From Mansonella perstans (taxonomy: Eukaryota > Nematoda > Chromadorea > Rhabditida > Onchocercidae): a DNA stretch of 64,000 nucleotides. Below the pieces are notes generated by a model that saw only the letters and a list, made by a program, of their open reading frames with translations, was not told the DNA's origin and made no database searches. Location: positions 62,001 to 126,000 of the forward strand of contig JBAMDO010000570.1 of NCBI GenBank assembly GCA_037074765.1, given 5' to 3'. The translations under genes were made by a program, and so were the position numbers. This document shows positions 10,159 to 22,370 of the stretch, piece after piece (the stretch's first letter is position 1; each line of letters starts with the position of its first letter).

Positions 10159-13138
10159 ATGGAACGAACACGTTTCATTACCATTCTTTCCACGCTATTT
10201 TCAACAATTTCATTACTTCTCATCATCATCATTTTACCACTGTTTTTTAATTATATTCAACGTTCCAATACTGCATTACTTTCAGAAGTTTACAAATGCT
10301 ATGTAAGTAAAATTTGAAATTCAAAAATAATAATGAAATTAGTTTGAATCATTTGATTTCGTTAGGATAATCGATTACCAATCGATAATGTATTCATCAT
10401 CGTAGTTGTATCAAATTTCATTAATGAAAATATTGAAAATTTTAAATTATCACATTTAAGAACACTCATTTGCTAATTAAATAGTATCTAATTAGATAAA
10501 TTAAGTAGTCCATACAATTCAGATTAATAGTAATGATGTTTGGCGGAATATCTTACAACTACAATCCATTCCTCAACTGCGCAAACGACGACACGATGGT
10601 CCAACAAATAAACGATCACATAGCGCATGTTCGGCATTTGTCTTTTTTTCTTACTCTTAAAATCATATTTTGAAATTAATTTTAATGCTAATTTTATTTT
10701 ACTAAGCTGCTAAATAAGTGTGTTAAAATAACACTCGGTGAAAAGCAAAGCACATTGAAGTACACATATCAAGGAAAGGATGTTAGAGTTCAAGTATTCA
10801 GAGCTCGTTGTGTTGCCCCGTAATTAATCCCCATTAGTAAAAAAATTTCTCTGCATGTAAGCTGCATTATATAGATCGACTGATCATAGATCAAACCAAG
10901 ATAATTTTATATTCAAAACAAAATTTGTTCTAAATGATGAAGTTAAAAGTTTAAAGTTGCTCAAAAATTTCCTATAAGTTATTAATTGTTATATTGTTGA
11001 ATACTTTTTTTAATTTTCATCGTTATTAATTTTAAGAGAGGAATGATTTCTAGGCTGTACTTGTCAACAGGGTAAACCTGGACCACCAGGTGAACCGGGA
11101 AATCCTGGAAAAGATGGTACGATTTTAAAAAAATTCTTACAAAATTGATTAAATTAACATTCGAATGTTCTATAAGATAATATAAGTTATGAGTAAAGTA
11201 AAAAAAAATTTTTGTGTCGATGATTTTTTTTCAGGTGCACCTGGTATACCTGGATTACCAGGAAGAAATGGTAAACCTGGACTATATATAACGCCACCAA
11301 GGGATGATGAAAACTGTCAAAGAGTATTGCTTATTTGTTTGATCCTGTCACGATTTTTTTTTTTAAATGATTATTTGAAAGTGTCAAATGGTATACTTTA
11401 AGCAACAATCATTTGAAAGATTTTGTGTGACATTATCATGATGAACAGTAAAATTTTTTATGTGAATTATTGAGACATTACAGAAATTATTTTTCTGCTT
11501 ATTTTTTTTCCCGCAAAATTTATCTATTTGCGCGACATTTAATAATTTATTTAGTGTCCGACACCACCACGAGGACCTCCAGGATTAGTTGGTCAGAGAG
11601 GACCAAGAGGAGCACGTGGGTATGTGTTCAAGGAATTTTTTTCTTTTACTTCTGATTCAGAAGCACTAAGTAGAAATTAACCACTGTTTGACAAAACAGA
11701 TGTTAAGTTTTTCATATTACCTACTAATACATTGCAGTACTATTTGCATCATAATAAAGATAGGGTATTTGAAGGTAAAGAACTGGAACTACTATAAATT
11801 ATCTTATTGAATAAATCATGATTTTAAATTCAGACTGCCGGGTTTGCCTGGTGAAGACGGCCCTCCCGGAAGAAAAGGACCACCGGGACCAGTGGGTATT
11901 CGAGGTCCTCCTGGGCCAAATGGACCAAAAGGACCACCAGGTGATCTTGGGCGCTTGCTCAGTGGAGCACCTGCCGGACCGAGAGGGCCTCCAGGTAATT
12001 TTTAATGAGTTAAATATCGAATCACATCGGCTCTGTCTGCAAGACTCAACTCACGAGTAAATATTATATCGTTTTTAATTTGAATATAAAGCTGTTTTCA
12101 GGACCAGTTGGACCGCGGGGAAGAATTGGAAGTCCTGGCCGGTAAGTGTAAATCATTTTCTGTAGAGTATAAATTTATTAAAGCAATAAATTTTCAGAGA
12201 TGGCGATACCGGAGCGGTAGGCATAGTAGGATTGCCTGGAGAGCAAGGCGCAAGAGGAAATGATGGTGCACAAGGATTACGGGGGCCACCAGGACTTCCC
12301 GGACCACCAGGAAACAAAGGTTCATCTTCCTGTATCGTTTGTTTTTCAAATTTTCACTATATAGCACAATTTCGTTGAAAAAGTTAAATCTTACAATTTA
12401 ACAGGTAATTGTGATCATTGTCGACCACTGGAAAAATTACTAGAATCGGAGAATCTTACTGAACATGATGCCATAAGCAATGAATCAGGTGAAACACGAG
12501 TCACGAAACGTAAAAGTACAAACGTACCACGTTACTACAATAATAAACCGATAAAAGGTACCGGTAATCAACCAATTGGTTATAACATTGACAATCAGAA
12601 GAGAGTAATATGGCAATATGAAAAGCAAAAAGGTGAAAATAATACGACAAAAACTAATAAGAGAAGAACTGAGGGAAAACTGAAAAATGAACAGCAAAAT
12701 GGTGAAAGTAATATGGCAAGAATTAATCAGGTAAGATTGAAAAATGAAAAACAAAACGGTAAAAATAATACGACAAGAAGTAATAAGAGAAAACTGGAAA
12801 ATGAAAAACAAAACGGTGAAAATAATACGACAAGAAGTAATAAGAGAAAACTGGAAAATGAAAAACAAAACGGTGAAAATAATACGACAAGAAGTAATAA
12901 GAGAAAACTGGAAAATGAAAAACAAAACGGTGAAAATAATACAAGAAGTAATAAGGTAAGATTGAAAGATGAAAAACAAAATGATGAAAGTAATACGGCA
13001 AAAGTTACTCAAGGAATATCGGAACCTCGTAATTCATATGGTACGAAAAGAATTGAGAACTATGAAATAACAAAGTTAGACGATCAAAAACATCGATCAC
13101 TTCAAATATCACCAGTAACTGGAAGAACTGGATATTAG
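10159..13138 (+). CDS. Cuticle collagen with long repeat-bearing C-terminal tail
   Basis: Nine exons: 10159-10302, 10523-10628, 11054-11116, 11235-11323, 11555-11619, 11834-11994, 12102-12141, 12198-12319 and 12405-13138; together 1524 nt, 507 residues. Residues 1-48 are a cuticle-collagen N-terminal domain with one membrane segment ([17 protein letters not shown]). A subtilisin-type RKRR site lies at 68-71. A CCTC cluster precedes the first Gly-X-Y block, CQRC separates it from the second, and NCDHC closes the helix, all as in nematode cuticle collagens. The last 243 residues are not collagen: a basic, Asn/Lys-rich tail with about seven copies of a 19-residue repeat. Such tails are normally tens of residues or absent. 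The helix should trimerise in the secretory pathway and be crosslinked in the cuticle; the tail's role is unknown. The exon 2 donor (GTTCGG) is the weakest boundary, chosen because it keeps phase and makes CCTC. Confidence 0.88.
12617..13016 (+). repeat. 57-bp tandem repeat inside the collagen tail
   Basis: Units begin at 12617 (69 bp), 12686, 12743, 12800, 12857, 12914 (54 bp) and 12968. The central copies are almost identical at the DNA level, including synonymous sites, so expansion is recent. Each unit encodes 19 residues of the pattern [19 protein letters not shown], and all length changes are multiples of three. The outer units are diverged and the central ones homogeneous, as expected for slippage or unequal crossing-over. 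Confidence 0.93.
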
Positions 13139-14233
13139 CAATTAGAAAGATTGAATATTCTTTCTTTTCCTCATATATCATGTCATGCATTATATCAATT
13201 TTATTTTGTCAATCATTCATTTTCTTTGTTCAATGATTTTTTTTTTCTCGTAAATGTAGGAGTTTTTCTAATTTAAACAGTATGTTATTTTTCGAAATTT
13301 AAAATGGAATAAAAAAATTGGAAAAAACGAGAAAAAAAAAGTGAAAAATAAAATATTACTTTAGAACAAATACTGCTGCTACCATACTTGAAATAAATTT
13401 CACAAATATACAAAATCCGAAAAAACAAACTGGCATCAGGACGCGATAATTTCATTCGTACAACATTGGTTGGTCCGTTAGGAAATGATTAGACACAGGG
13501 GACAGAAAATAAGGTTTGTAGCAAAGGGGGGAGTAAATTTCTTCCGATAATTGAGATTTTCAAGGGCTTAATGAGTAGCAAATAATTAAATATACTTATT
13601 TATGGAAATTTTGTCACCATTTCAAAATTCTCATTCCGATATTCTGACTCTTTTTTTCTGAGAAAAATCTTTAAAAACTTGAAAGCTTTTCGATATCGGC
13701 ACATCTATCAGAAATATCCGGTATACTGCTATCAGTAACCGGTATAATATTATCAATAACCGGTATAGTACTATCAGTAGCAGGTATAATACTACCAGTA
13801 ACCGGTATACTACCATCAATAACCGATATATTGCAACTTTATAGTATAATTAAAGAAAAAAAAGATCTACCGTTTTTTTCACGTTGAAGATCTCGAATTA
13901 ACAAAGTTTTAGAAAAACTGAACAATGATAATATAAAATCTGTGTTGCGCTATAGTTGTACTGCACCCAAATGCATATTTCTTTCTTTAATGAGATTAAA
14001 CATCAATGATTACGTAAATTGATTTCATGTTCTTATATACGTTCGTCAATTAAATTGAATGGTATTCATTTTCATCGCTTTTTCAGCTAAAATAATGACT
14101 TATATTGATGAATTAAACATTGATTAAAACATCTGTGGCGATAATGATGAACACATCGGTAAATACTTGGATCTGTTTTATGCGAAAATAGCTCAAGACG
14201 CAATTATTTGAATTGAATCGATTATCTTACGAG
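13139..14233. other. 3' flank of collagen and spacer, with a short tandem repeat
   Basis: An AATAAA-type word near 13308 could be the collagen poly(A) signal. At about 13715-13830 a roughly 21-bp unit containing ACCGGTATA and TATCAGTA is repeated about six times. The rest shows no gene. Confidence 0.5.
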
Positions 14234-16583
14234 ATGAACAATTTTCGACGCACGTTTGCAAGACATCTTTTGCAGTTCGCTTTCAAAAGCACAAGCTTCA
14301 GTGGTATCTTTATTTGTTTATTCATTAAGATTTGTGAAAATTTTGTAACAAGTAAGATATTTCTTATTATTTTGTCAAGCATATATTTTTAATAACAATT
14401 TATATTTAAAAGAATTTCTAATTGTTAGTTTGAGCAAGTGGTATTAGAGGATGAAGCCATTTTTGGAAAAAAAACTGAAGGTATCTGAAGCATTTATATT
14501 TTTAGCAAATATCCTTGTGGATATTTGGTTTTCCTGCGATTCTAATTATGTCAATTTGAGCAACTGATTTTCTAAGTTATTACGTTTTGGACCAGTTCGT
14601 GGAAATTCTGTTTTTTTCTTTTTAGGCCTACTTTTTTTTACAGTCTCGGTCTTTTACTGGTAGTGATTTTTCGGGATTAAAATTTTTGTCATTGTAGAAA
14701 CGAATCAATTGACGAAACTTGCCCAAATGTATCAGCTACCACTGCGTTATCAAAATCTTGAAACCGGTGAGCGAAAAATCTTCTGTCTAAATCCGATCTT
14801 ACAGAAATTCCCTTGGCACCTGCCAAGTAAGCAAAAAGAAATGGTTTGTCATCCTTCCATAATTTAAGTAATTATTTTCCAAATTTCTCCTACGACAGTC
14901 CTCATCTTCTGTTGAATAAAATACTAACTAATTATAATATTAATTAATTAATAATGGTGACTAAAATGAAGCTAATTCATTCCGATGATGATTTAAAAAA
15001 AAAAAGCAACAAAACGCTTTATTTTATTTGTTCAGCTGAAAATATTGTTTTATCACTGGTAAGGAAATAATCAGTATTGCTATCTTTTATAATGCATTCA
15101 GTGGTCGGGACGAAATCTTTTGAAGATAATCATTAGAATGAATTAGCTTTATATTAAATTACTAAAGATTATATTGTCTGAAACTGAAATCTACAAGTTT
15201 TTTTTCTTTTTCTTGCTGGTAATAGATGAAAACCTCTCATTAGAATTTTTATGATTAAACGATGGATCTCTTTCAAAAATGCAACTATCAAACAGTGAAA
15301 ATGACATATTATTTGAATTTACGTCAGATTTTACTTCAATATATATGTATTTGTTTTCTCTAGGTGTTCACGTTTCCGGGTGCAAAACGACAACATATTT
15401 CTGTACCTGGTATATTGGCAAATGAACTTTTGAAGAAATTTGACCCTTTCTCTTTGTATCAAGTATGTATTTTATTTTTATCTTTTTTGAAATATATTTT
15501 CTTAATTTGACTTTGATTTTAAAGCAAGCTGCTTTGTTTTTTTTTTTTTTTTTTTTTTTTTTTGTTTTTTGTTTTACTCTGTATAGATTGCAAAATAAAA
15601 CACTGTCCCACGCTTTGTTAATCATTTTTTTGCTTCTTATTGCAGATACCTTTTCGGTTACCTCAGCAATCACCGATGGTAGAGATATTTGCCGGAGAAC
15701 GTATGCTAAAAATTCGAAGGCATAAGATGAGGAAGCATAAGCGTCGAAAGCGCTACGATAGAGATTATTTTAAATATCAAAAATATCATCGGCAAAAAAA
15801 AGCCAAAGTAATGAAAAAAATGATTTTGAACTTGTTTTCCAGAAAAAAAGATTGGGTAGCTTCTTACTTAGAGGGCTGAATTTGAAACAATTTTTTAATT
15901 TACATAGATTGCACAAAGCATCAATCAAAAGAAGAGGATGAAAGAAAAAGGGGTTATGGGTAATGATCATCTGAATCGTTTGCTGCACTGATCAAATACT
16001 ATATTTCTTTTTGAAATGCTTTGATACTGGCTTACAATGTTTCTGTAACATTACAGGCGGAAAAACTGTTCCGGAATCGCATGCAGAAATTGATCGATGA
16101 TTACAAAGCGTTTGATCCTGAGAAGTATATCAAGGATATCATAGCTTGGTATGCTATATTTGACTTGAAATTTTCATTTATTTTCAAATTGTTTCATATG
16201 CTGTTGGTTGTCTGACCTAATAAAATTTTAGTGCGAAACAAGATGTGACAAAAGATGTGGCGCCTAGTGGTCGACGAAAATATCCGCATTGGTCTACGGT
16301 AATTACTCTGGAAGAATTATATGGTTTACCTCAAACCGATTATATTGATAAAAATGCTGGATTGGCAGGAGAAGAAGATCGTGAAAAAATTAGGCAGCTG
16401 AAGAAGGAATATGATGAAAAATATCGCGGATGTTTAACGCGTACTAGCAATTTTCAAGAGGAACAGGATTCCTTCGATAAAACAAAAATGCAAGAAAAGA
16501 AGGTAGTTGATAGCAATGAGAATACGGAGAAAACTACTTGTGAGATTGATAAAACTGAAAATGATGATAATATTAAAAAATGA
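14234..16583 (+). CDS. Mitochondrial small ribosomal subunit protein mS38 (AURKAIP1/COX24 family)
   Basis: Six exons: 14234-14351, 14698-14843, 15364-15462, 15646-15807, 16057-16148 and 16232-16583; 969 nt, 322 residues. The N-terminus (MNNFRRTFARHLLQ) is Arg-rich and non-acidic, like a mitochondrial presequence. Exon 4 holds the family hallmark, MLKIRRHKMRKHKRRKRY at about residues 141-158, the basic segment that in mS38 binds 12S rRNA near the decoding region. The rest is lineage-specific: PHWSTVITLEELYGLPQTDY, then an acidic/Lys tail. Vertebrate members end soon after the basic segment; this one carries a C-terminal extension of about 150 residues. The family also has the name Aurora-A kinase interacting protein, but the mitoribosome role is the well-established one. 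The exon 2 donor is GTTTGT and exon 1 is the least certain part, chosen on presequence and phase. Confidence 0.85.
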
Positions 16584-18196
16584 TTAAGTGTCAGCAATAA
16601 GTTTATTTTGAATTTCTAGTTGGACTTTAGCAGTTTATTTTAGAATTTTGGTTAATCCGGAACTTGTAAATTTAAGGCTAGTTATGCTTGTATTAAGCAG
16701 ACTTTTAAACTTACTTCTCATATTTGATTCAAATTAGCTCAACTGGCGGGTTAAAGTTGTTTAAAATATTTTATTTTTGTATTTCAATTGTATACTGCTG
16801 ATTTTGCAAAAATTGCTAAGCCTCTTAATCAAATGTTCATCACTGCGTGATTTCGATAGTTGTTGTTACAGTGTTTATTCGGGTATTCCTATGTTTTTTG
16901 TTACGATATTTATTCGGATATTTTTAGATAAGAAAATATTGTTTTTCGAATAATTGTTTTTTCCTGGAAGTTTTTTCAAAAAATCCATTTTCAAATGTTA
17001 GTTTTTTAACACGAAAATGACCATTCAATTCGATCATAATACAAGTGGGATAGATTTACATTTTAATTCCGATGGTCAGTTGCATAAATACAAATGTATG
17101 GGTTTAGGAAAAATATTTCCTAGATAATAATTAATCAAATCAATAATCAGAAATGGAATTTGTAAGTATTTTATATCTGTAGTCGGGTAAAGTTTGTTAT
17201 AATAAAAATCCTGATTAAGTTTTGAAAAATTGTTTATGCAAAAATATGATAATTTAGAACGATATGTTTTTATTCTACGGTTTTCTAAACTGTTGTCAAA
17301 AATTATTTCTCTCAAAAGTGTCATTCCTGCATTATTAATTAATAAGTAGCATGTAGCATTAAATTGCTTTGACCAAACGACATTTCAATCAAATTGACCT
17401 GTAGATAAATTGGACAATTGATATTGCAAACATTAAACTTAAACTCAAAAAGAAGGAAGAAGAATTGATATTGATTTCAAATGAATTAATATAACGACAC
17501 TGATCAACACTAATAACTATCATGAGATATTCAGCAAACAACAGATATGTCACATATAAAAGTTTTCTACCAAATCAAATAATTTTTGCAAGAACTGACC
17601 ATTCATTCATAATTTCACAAACTGTTGAAAATAGCAACACAAATTGTTGAAAATATTTTGAGAAGTCAATACTTTGAAATTGTTTTGATCACTCTTTTTC
17701 AGTATTCAAACTTACCTGAAGTAGATACCGTAGGGAAAAATGAATAAGCGGGATTGTATTTCGGCGCCTATATATGATGACCATTATAGTTGTTATATGA
17801 CCATTATAGTTATTTCTGCTACTCTCAGTTTATTGTTCCCTTGAATGGTTCACTTCTTGGTTGGTCAAGATTTTGTTAATTTGGATAATATTGGGTTAAA
17901 TTTTATTCTTATTTAAATCCAGGATTTCTTTCGAGGATTATTTTCCAAGTGTTTAATAGTCTAGTATTATTAATTTGATATTAATTAATAATTGCTTGTG
18001 TGAATTCTTAGATATGATATATATTATAATGCATATATATAGTTATAGAGATGTTTTTATTTCAGTCAATGATTTCATTTTCCTCTTTTATATTTTCATT
18101 ATACAAGAGAATTTAGATGAAGTTGAAAAGTTACAAATTAGATTTAAGAAAATTTAATTAATTATCTTTAATTAATTATCAAGGTTTTTTTTTCAG
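16584..18196. other. Intergenic DNA between the mS38 and CCCH genes
   Basis: AT-rich and without recognised genes. Near 17768-17815 a TATATATGATGACC stretch is followed by two copies of ATGACCATTATAGTT 19 bp apart, which could be promoter sequence of the next gene. No transcription start can be assigned from sequence alone. Confidence 0.35.
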
Positions 18197-18197
18197 G
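18187..18197 (+). promoter_or_regulatory. Strong splice acceptor in 5' leader (SL or 5'-UTR intron site)
   Basis: A long T-run ending in TTTCAG (AG at 18195-18196) lies 77 nt before the start codon of the CCCH gene with no coding frame upstream. In nematodes this is the usual form of a spliced-leader trans-splice site; a cis-spliced 5'-UTR intron would look the same. Confidence 0.5.
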
Positions 18198-18273
18198 CTG
18201 TTACAGTTTTAGGTGCTTTAACAATTTCACAATCAATAAAAAGTCTTTAAAAAAAGGAAAAAAAAGAAAAGCA

Positions 18274-21200
18274 ATGTCTAATTTGCAACAAAAAGATCAA
18301 GCAAATGGGATTAGTGCAGTAAATGGCGATGGAAACTTTTTTTATCCCAAATTAAGCAACATTTCAACCACTCCAACACCGCTACAACCATTACAGCTAA
18401 CAACTTCAACAATGCCAACAACAACAACAACAACAACACTAGCAGATCAGGCGTAAGTTTAAAAATAACAAATTTTGAAATAGAAAAGTTTTTGTTAAAT
18501 AAAATCATGCAAAATGTTGTGAGGTAAATTAATTATTTTATCAGGGATAGATGTAATGAGTATTCTATTAGGGTATCAGGAGTAGATGTGATGAGCATTT
18601 TATAAGGGGTAGATAGAATACTCATTACATGTACTCTTGATAGAATTACTCATTACATCAGGGATAAATGAAAACATCTATTCCTTGATAGAATAAGTAT
18701 AAGTTCTTACTTAGTGCAAAAAAAAGAATTTTTGAAATGAAAATTCAATTTTTCAAACTGTGTAAAATATTTAGCAATGCATATTTAATTGAAATTTTAA
18801 AAAATTTATTTTAAAGGAAATTATGCAAATATGCAAAAAAAAAGAAATTGGAAATGGAAAAAGATTGGAAATAAAAAATTAAAATGTTGTAAACAAATTC
18901 TTTTTTTAACGCTCGATTTGCATAACATTTATACGGTTAAATAAGAAAATTTGTAAATTTTTGTTAAGAAATTAAATTAAAGAGTATAAATTTATTAAAT
19001 TTCAAATAAAATTAATTTGAAATCTTTTGTGCGAACAATTTCAATTCCTTTCGAAATTTCAATCATTTTCATTATTCTGAACATTTCTTGAATTAATCGA
19101 ATTTGCAACGAAGTTTTTTTATCATACGACAATTATCATATCATTCATGTTGTGCTTCATTGACATTTATCATAGATCAAATCTTATTTACAATTTTAGA
19201 CTATATGAGAATTATAATTTGAAATGGGACGAAGCTTCGCTGGAGGAAAAAATGGCAGCATTAAGTTTAGAAACTCGAAAACAATTACTCAATGAATTTA
19301 TGCTTCGAAAAGCTCAAATGCAAAATTCTCAATTTAATTATCCAACTGAAATTCATGTAGGTTCCAAGCGATTAAATTAGTAGCGCAATTTAAAAATGAT
19401 TTAGAAATGTTATTTCAATATAAATTTAAAATCAAATTAAAAATTTATTTGAACGGAGAAATCGCGCGATAAATTATCAACTGGTAATTTTATCATCGCG
19501 TGACATTGTAAACTAAATATATGAAATTAAATTTAAATTGAATATAAATTATTTAAAAATTACGCTGTAAATTATCAGTGGTAATTTTACCATTGAGTGA
19601 CATTGTAAACTAAATGTATGAAATTAAATTTAAATTGAATATAAATTATTTAAAAATTACGCTGTAAATTATCAGTGGTAATTTTATCATTGCGTGACAT
19701 TGTAAACTAAATATATGAAATTAAATTAAATTTAAAAAGAAAAAAACTTGGATATTTTAAAATTTCTAGCTTCGTGGACCAAAAATGCCAAGTCAACGAA
19801 ATCGTGAATTGTACAAAACAGCGTTGTGCGATTTTTGGACCGCTGGAGTACCATGCCGATTTGGCGAACGTTGTTGGTTAGTAGTGGTGCTATTACTTTT
19901 ATAAAAACTATTGTATAATCAACCAATTTAAAATCAATAACAATAATAAAATCAGTCAATAACAATTCAAACTAAAATCAATAATAATTTAAACATTTGC
20001 GAAATTTTAAATCATTTTTAAATCACTTTGAAATTATCATTTTTTTTTAATTCAAACTTTATTAATATTTTGTTTGAAATTCGTATTAGTTACCATTACC
20101 TGAACAATTTTTTTGCAAAATCCAACAATACTTTATCGAAATCATTTTGAAATAATCAATACTTTTTTTCACATTAATTACGTAAATGAAAATTATTAAT
20201 GCGTTCAATAATTTACTTAAATTACTGAAAAAAAAAATCATCACTATTGTAATTAAATCATTTTAAAATTATCATTTAATTAAATAAATTAATTATTTAA
20301 AACAATCATTTATCAATTTATTTTTATAATTTAGCAATTTACAATGGTATTTTATGCAATTAAAAAAAAATTTTTTTTAAAATTTAATTTCTTTATTAAT
20401 GCAATTTATGCAATATGCAAAAGTTTAGGTTTGCACATGGTCCAAATGAACTTCGTATTGCGCGTTTTGTTTATCCTTCTGGTTTATATCCATATGATTA
20501 CGATATTTGTGTGAATTCTCCTCCAAATCCAAATACATTCTCAGCAACAACATCTTGTGGACGAGTATGCTAATTTTTTTTTTCAAAAAATTTTTATGAA
20601 ATTTCTCAAAAATTGAAAATATTAAAATTTTTGAATGATACTATAAAATTTCAAAGTAAAAAAAAATTAAATTTTTTTTTACAGCATTTTTGGAATTTGG
20701 AACAAAATTATCCAATAATATCTAGTAGTGTACAACCTACACTACCACCGCCACCACCACCACCACCTCCTACAACGATCACACCAATGGGTCATAATGT
20801 ACCAATTGGTTACGAGCGTAAACTTCGTCGTATATCACCAGTACATGAGAATACAGTTAGATGTTGTTTTAAAATTTTGAAAGATTTTTAAATCGAAATA
20901 CATTATCAATTGGCATTTATCACTTCGCATTTATTCGTATAAGTATTACTTTAAGAATTTTAAAATTGTCAATTTTAGAATTCAAGAAATTGGCGCAGAG
21001 CACAACAACGTGGATCAGATGGTGATTCGGGCATCGGTAGTGCAGGTACCAACAATTCACCAGAAGTAAATGCAAAACATGTATGTTTTAGCTGATCGAT
21101 TTTCAGTAATATATATTTTAAGTATTCAATTTTCAGGAAATATATATATTTTAAGAACTCAATTTTTCAGGGAATAAATATTTTAACTATTCAATTTTCC

Positions 21201-22370
21201 GGAAATATATATTTTAATTATTCAATTTTCAAGAAATAAATATTTTAACTGTTGAGTTTTCCGGAATATATTTTACAGAAAAACTTATTGAATCCATAAT
21301 TCTCCATAAATTTATTAAAATTTTTAACTATCAATAAATTTCTCAAAAGTATCATATCAAAAAAAAAAGTTTTTGACATCTTTGCTAAATTAATTAAAAC
21401 AAATGCCTGCAAAAATATTGTTTTTTTTTTTTTTTTTTTAAATGAGTTTCTTGTTAGACTTTAATTTTTGTTAAATTTTCATTTTTGAAACTTTTACATG
21501 AAATAACTGATATGACTGTTGTTATATTTTTCAGAAAGAAAACTTAGATGTTACAACTTATCATCAATTTTCACCATTTTATGATACATCATTAGCAAAT
21601 GATAACAGAGTTATGCCATCAAGTCTTGTTAGTTTTATTGTTTCAGTTTTTAAAATTTTCCATTTAATACTGCCACATTATTAATTACTTATGCTCTTTT
21701 TACATATGTTAATTACTTATGCTTCTTGTACATGTACAAATCAATGAAAAACATGATATTTCGATTGAAAAAAAAAAAAAACAAATCATTTCTCATTTCT
21801 TATAAATGAAGTTGTTGATCATTAATTGGTCACTTTTTTTTTTTAGCTTCGTCCATTAGATACGTTGACAAATCGAGATCAAATAGATTTCTCAAAAAAT
21901 GAAGCATATAACCGTTGGTTAAGCACCGAAACAGTACAGTCAAATGGTGCACAGTCACCACTAGGTTTAGAACAGGTTAGTTAGAACTAAATACATGAAT
22001 CATACTTTTTTTGATAATTTAATTAATGAAATAATTTCATTGATCCATTTTTTAAATTCAAATAAATTTTTTTTTTCATCCAATAAATCTTCTAATAAAC
22101 ACATTTAAACTGATTGAAATTTTTTTCAATCCAATAAATCATACACATTTGAATTGATTTAAATTGATCATTTCTTAATTTGATTAAGTAACTCGTTTTT
22201 CATTTTTTTTCTTTATTTAGATGGGTTGGTGGCCTGATATAATTACTGACTCATATCCATACATTAATCGTCCAAATCAATTTTATCATTACAACACAAT
22301 GGAATCAATGCCAAATGAACATTGTTATTCGACATGTATCAATCAAGCAGTTAACAAAATTGACGCTTAA
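18274..22370 (+). CDS. CCCH zinc-finger RNA-binding protein with a single finger
   Basis: Nine exons: 18274-18452, 19200-19356, 19770-19876, 20429-20564, 20685-20855, 20979-21080, 21535-21627, 21847-21975 and 22221-22370; 1224 nt, 407 residues. The finger is a C-x8-C-x5-C-x3-H unit with C132, C141, C147 and H151, preceded by RNRELYKTALC and followed by FAHGPNELR, the TTP/TIS11-type signature shared with C. elegans germline regulators (POS-1, MEX-5, OMA-1). Members usually have two fingers; here the second is missing or reduced to DYDICVNSPP. Other parts are a Thr-rich N-terminus, a helix with SLEEKMAALSLETRKQLL, a proline run at the start of exon 5, and low-complexity sequence. It likely binds AU-rich or 3'-UTR sequence, perhaps in the germline or embryo, but a one-finger protein may bind differently. 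The orthologue cannot be named from this view. Confidence 0.85.
18551..18630. repeat. Perfect 18-bp inverted repeat in intron 1
   Basis: ATGTAATGAGTATTCTAT at 18551-18568 is the exact reverse complement of 18613-18630, with a 44-bp loop. A near copy of the second arm follows at about 18640-18660. It could fold in pre-mRNA or be the footprint of a small inverted-repeat element. Confidence 0.75.
19465..19730. repeat. 97-bp tandem repeat in intron 2 of the CCCH gene
   Basis: About 2.7 copies with starts of the shared GTAATTTTA word at 19484, 19581 and 19678. Each unit contains ATTATCAGTGGTAATTTTA, then GTGACATTGTAAACTAAAT. The copies differ at few positions, so the array is fairly young. Confidence 0.85.
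21100..21275. repeat. Short AT-rich tandem repeat in intron of CCCH gene
   Basis: A unit of about 31-36 bp (ATTCAATTTTCAGGAAATA, then a TATTTTAA word) occurs about five times. Several units carry a TTTTCAGG acceptor-like core, so they are decoy 3' splice sites, but the reading frame supports skipping all of them. Confidence 0.6.

Noticed and set aside
10303..10522. Alternative acceptor at 10530 for collagen exon 2
   Set aside because: It would place an in-frame TAA at once; TTCAG at 10522 gives an open frame and the expected RKRR site.
12485..13012. 175-residue minus-strand ORF rich in Phe and Ile
   Set aside because: It is the antisense of the 57-bp repeat array in the collagen tail; the repeat length is a multiple of three, which keeps every frame open.
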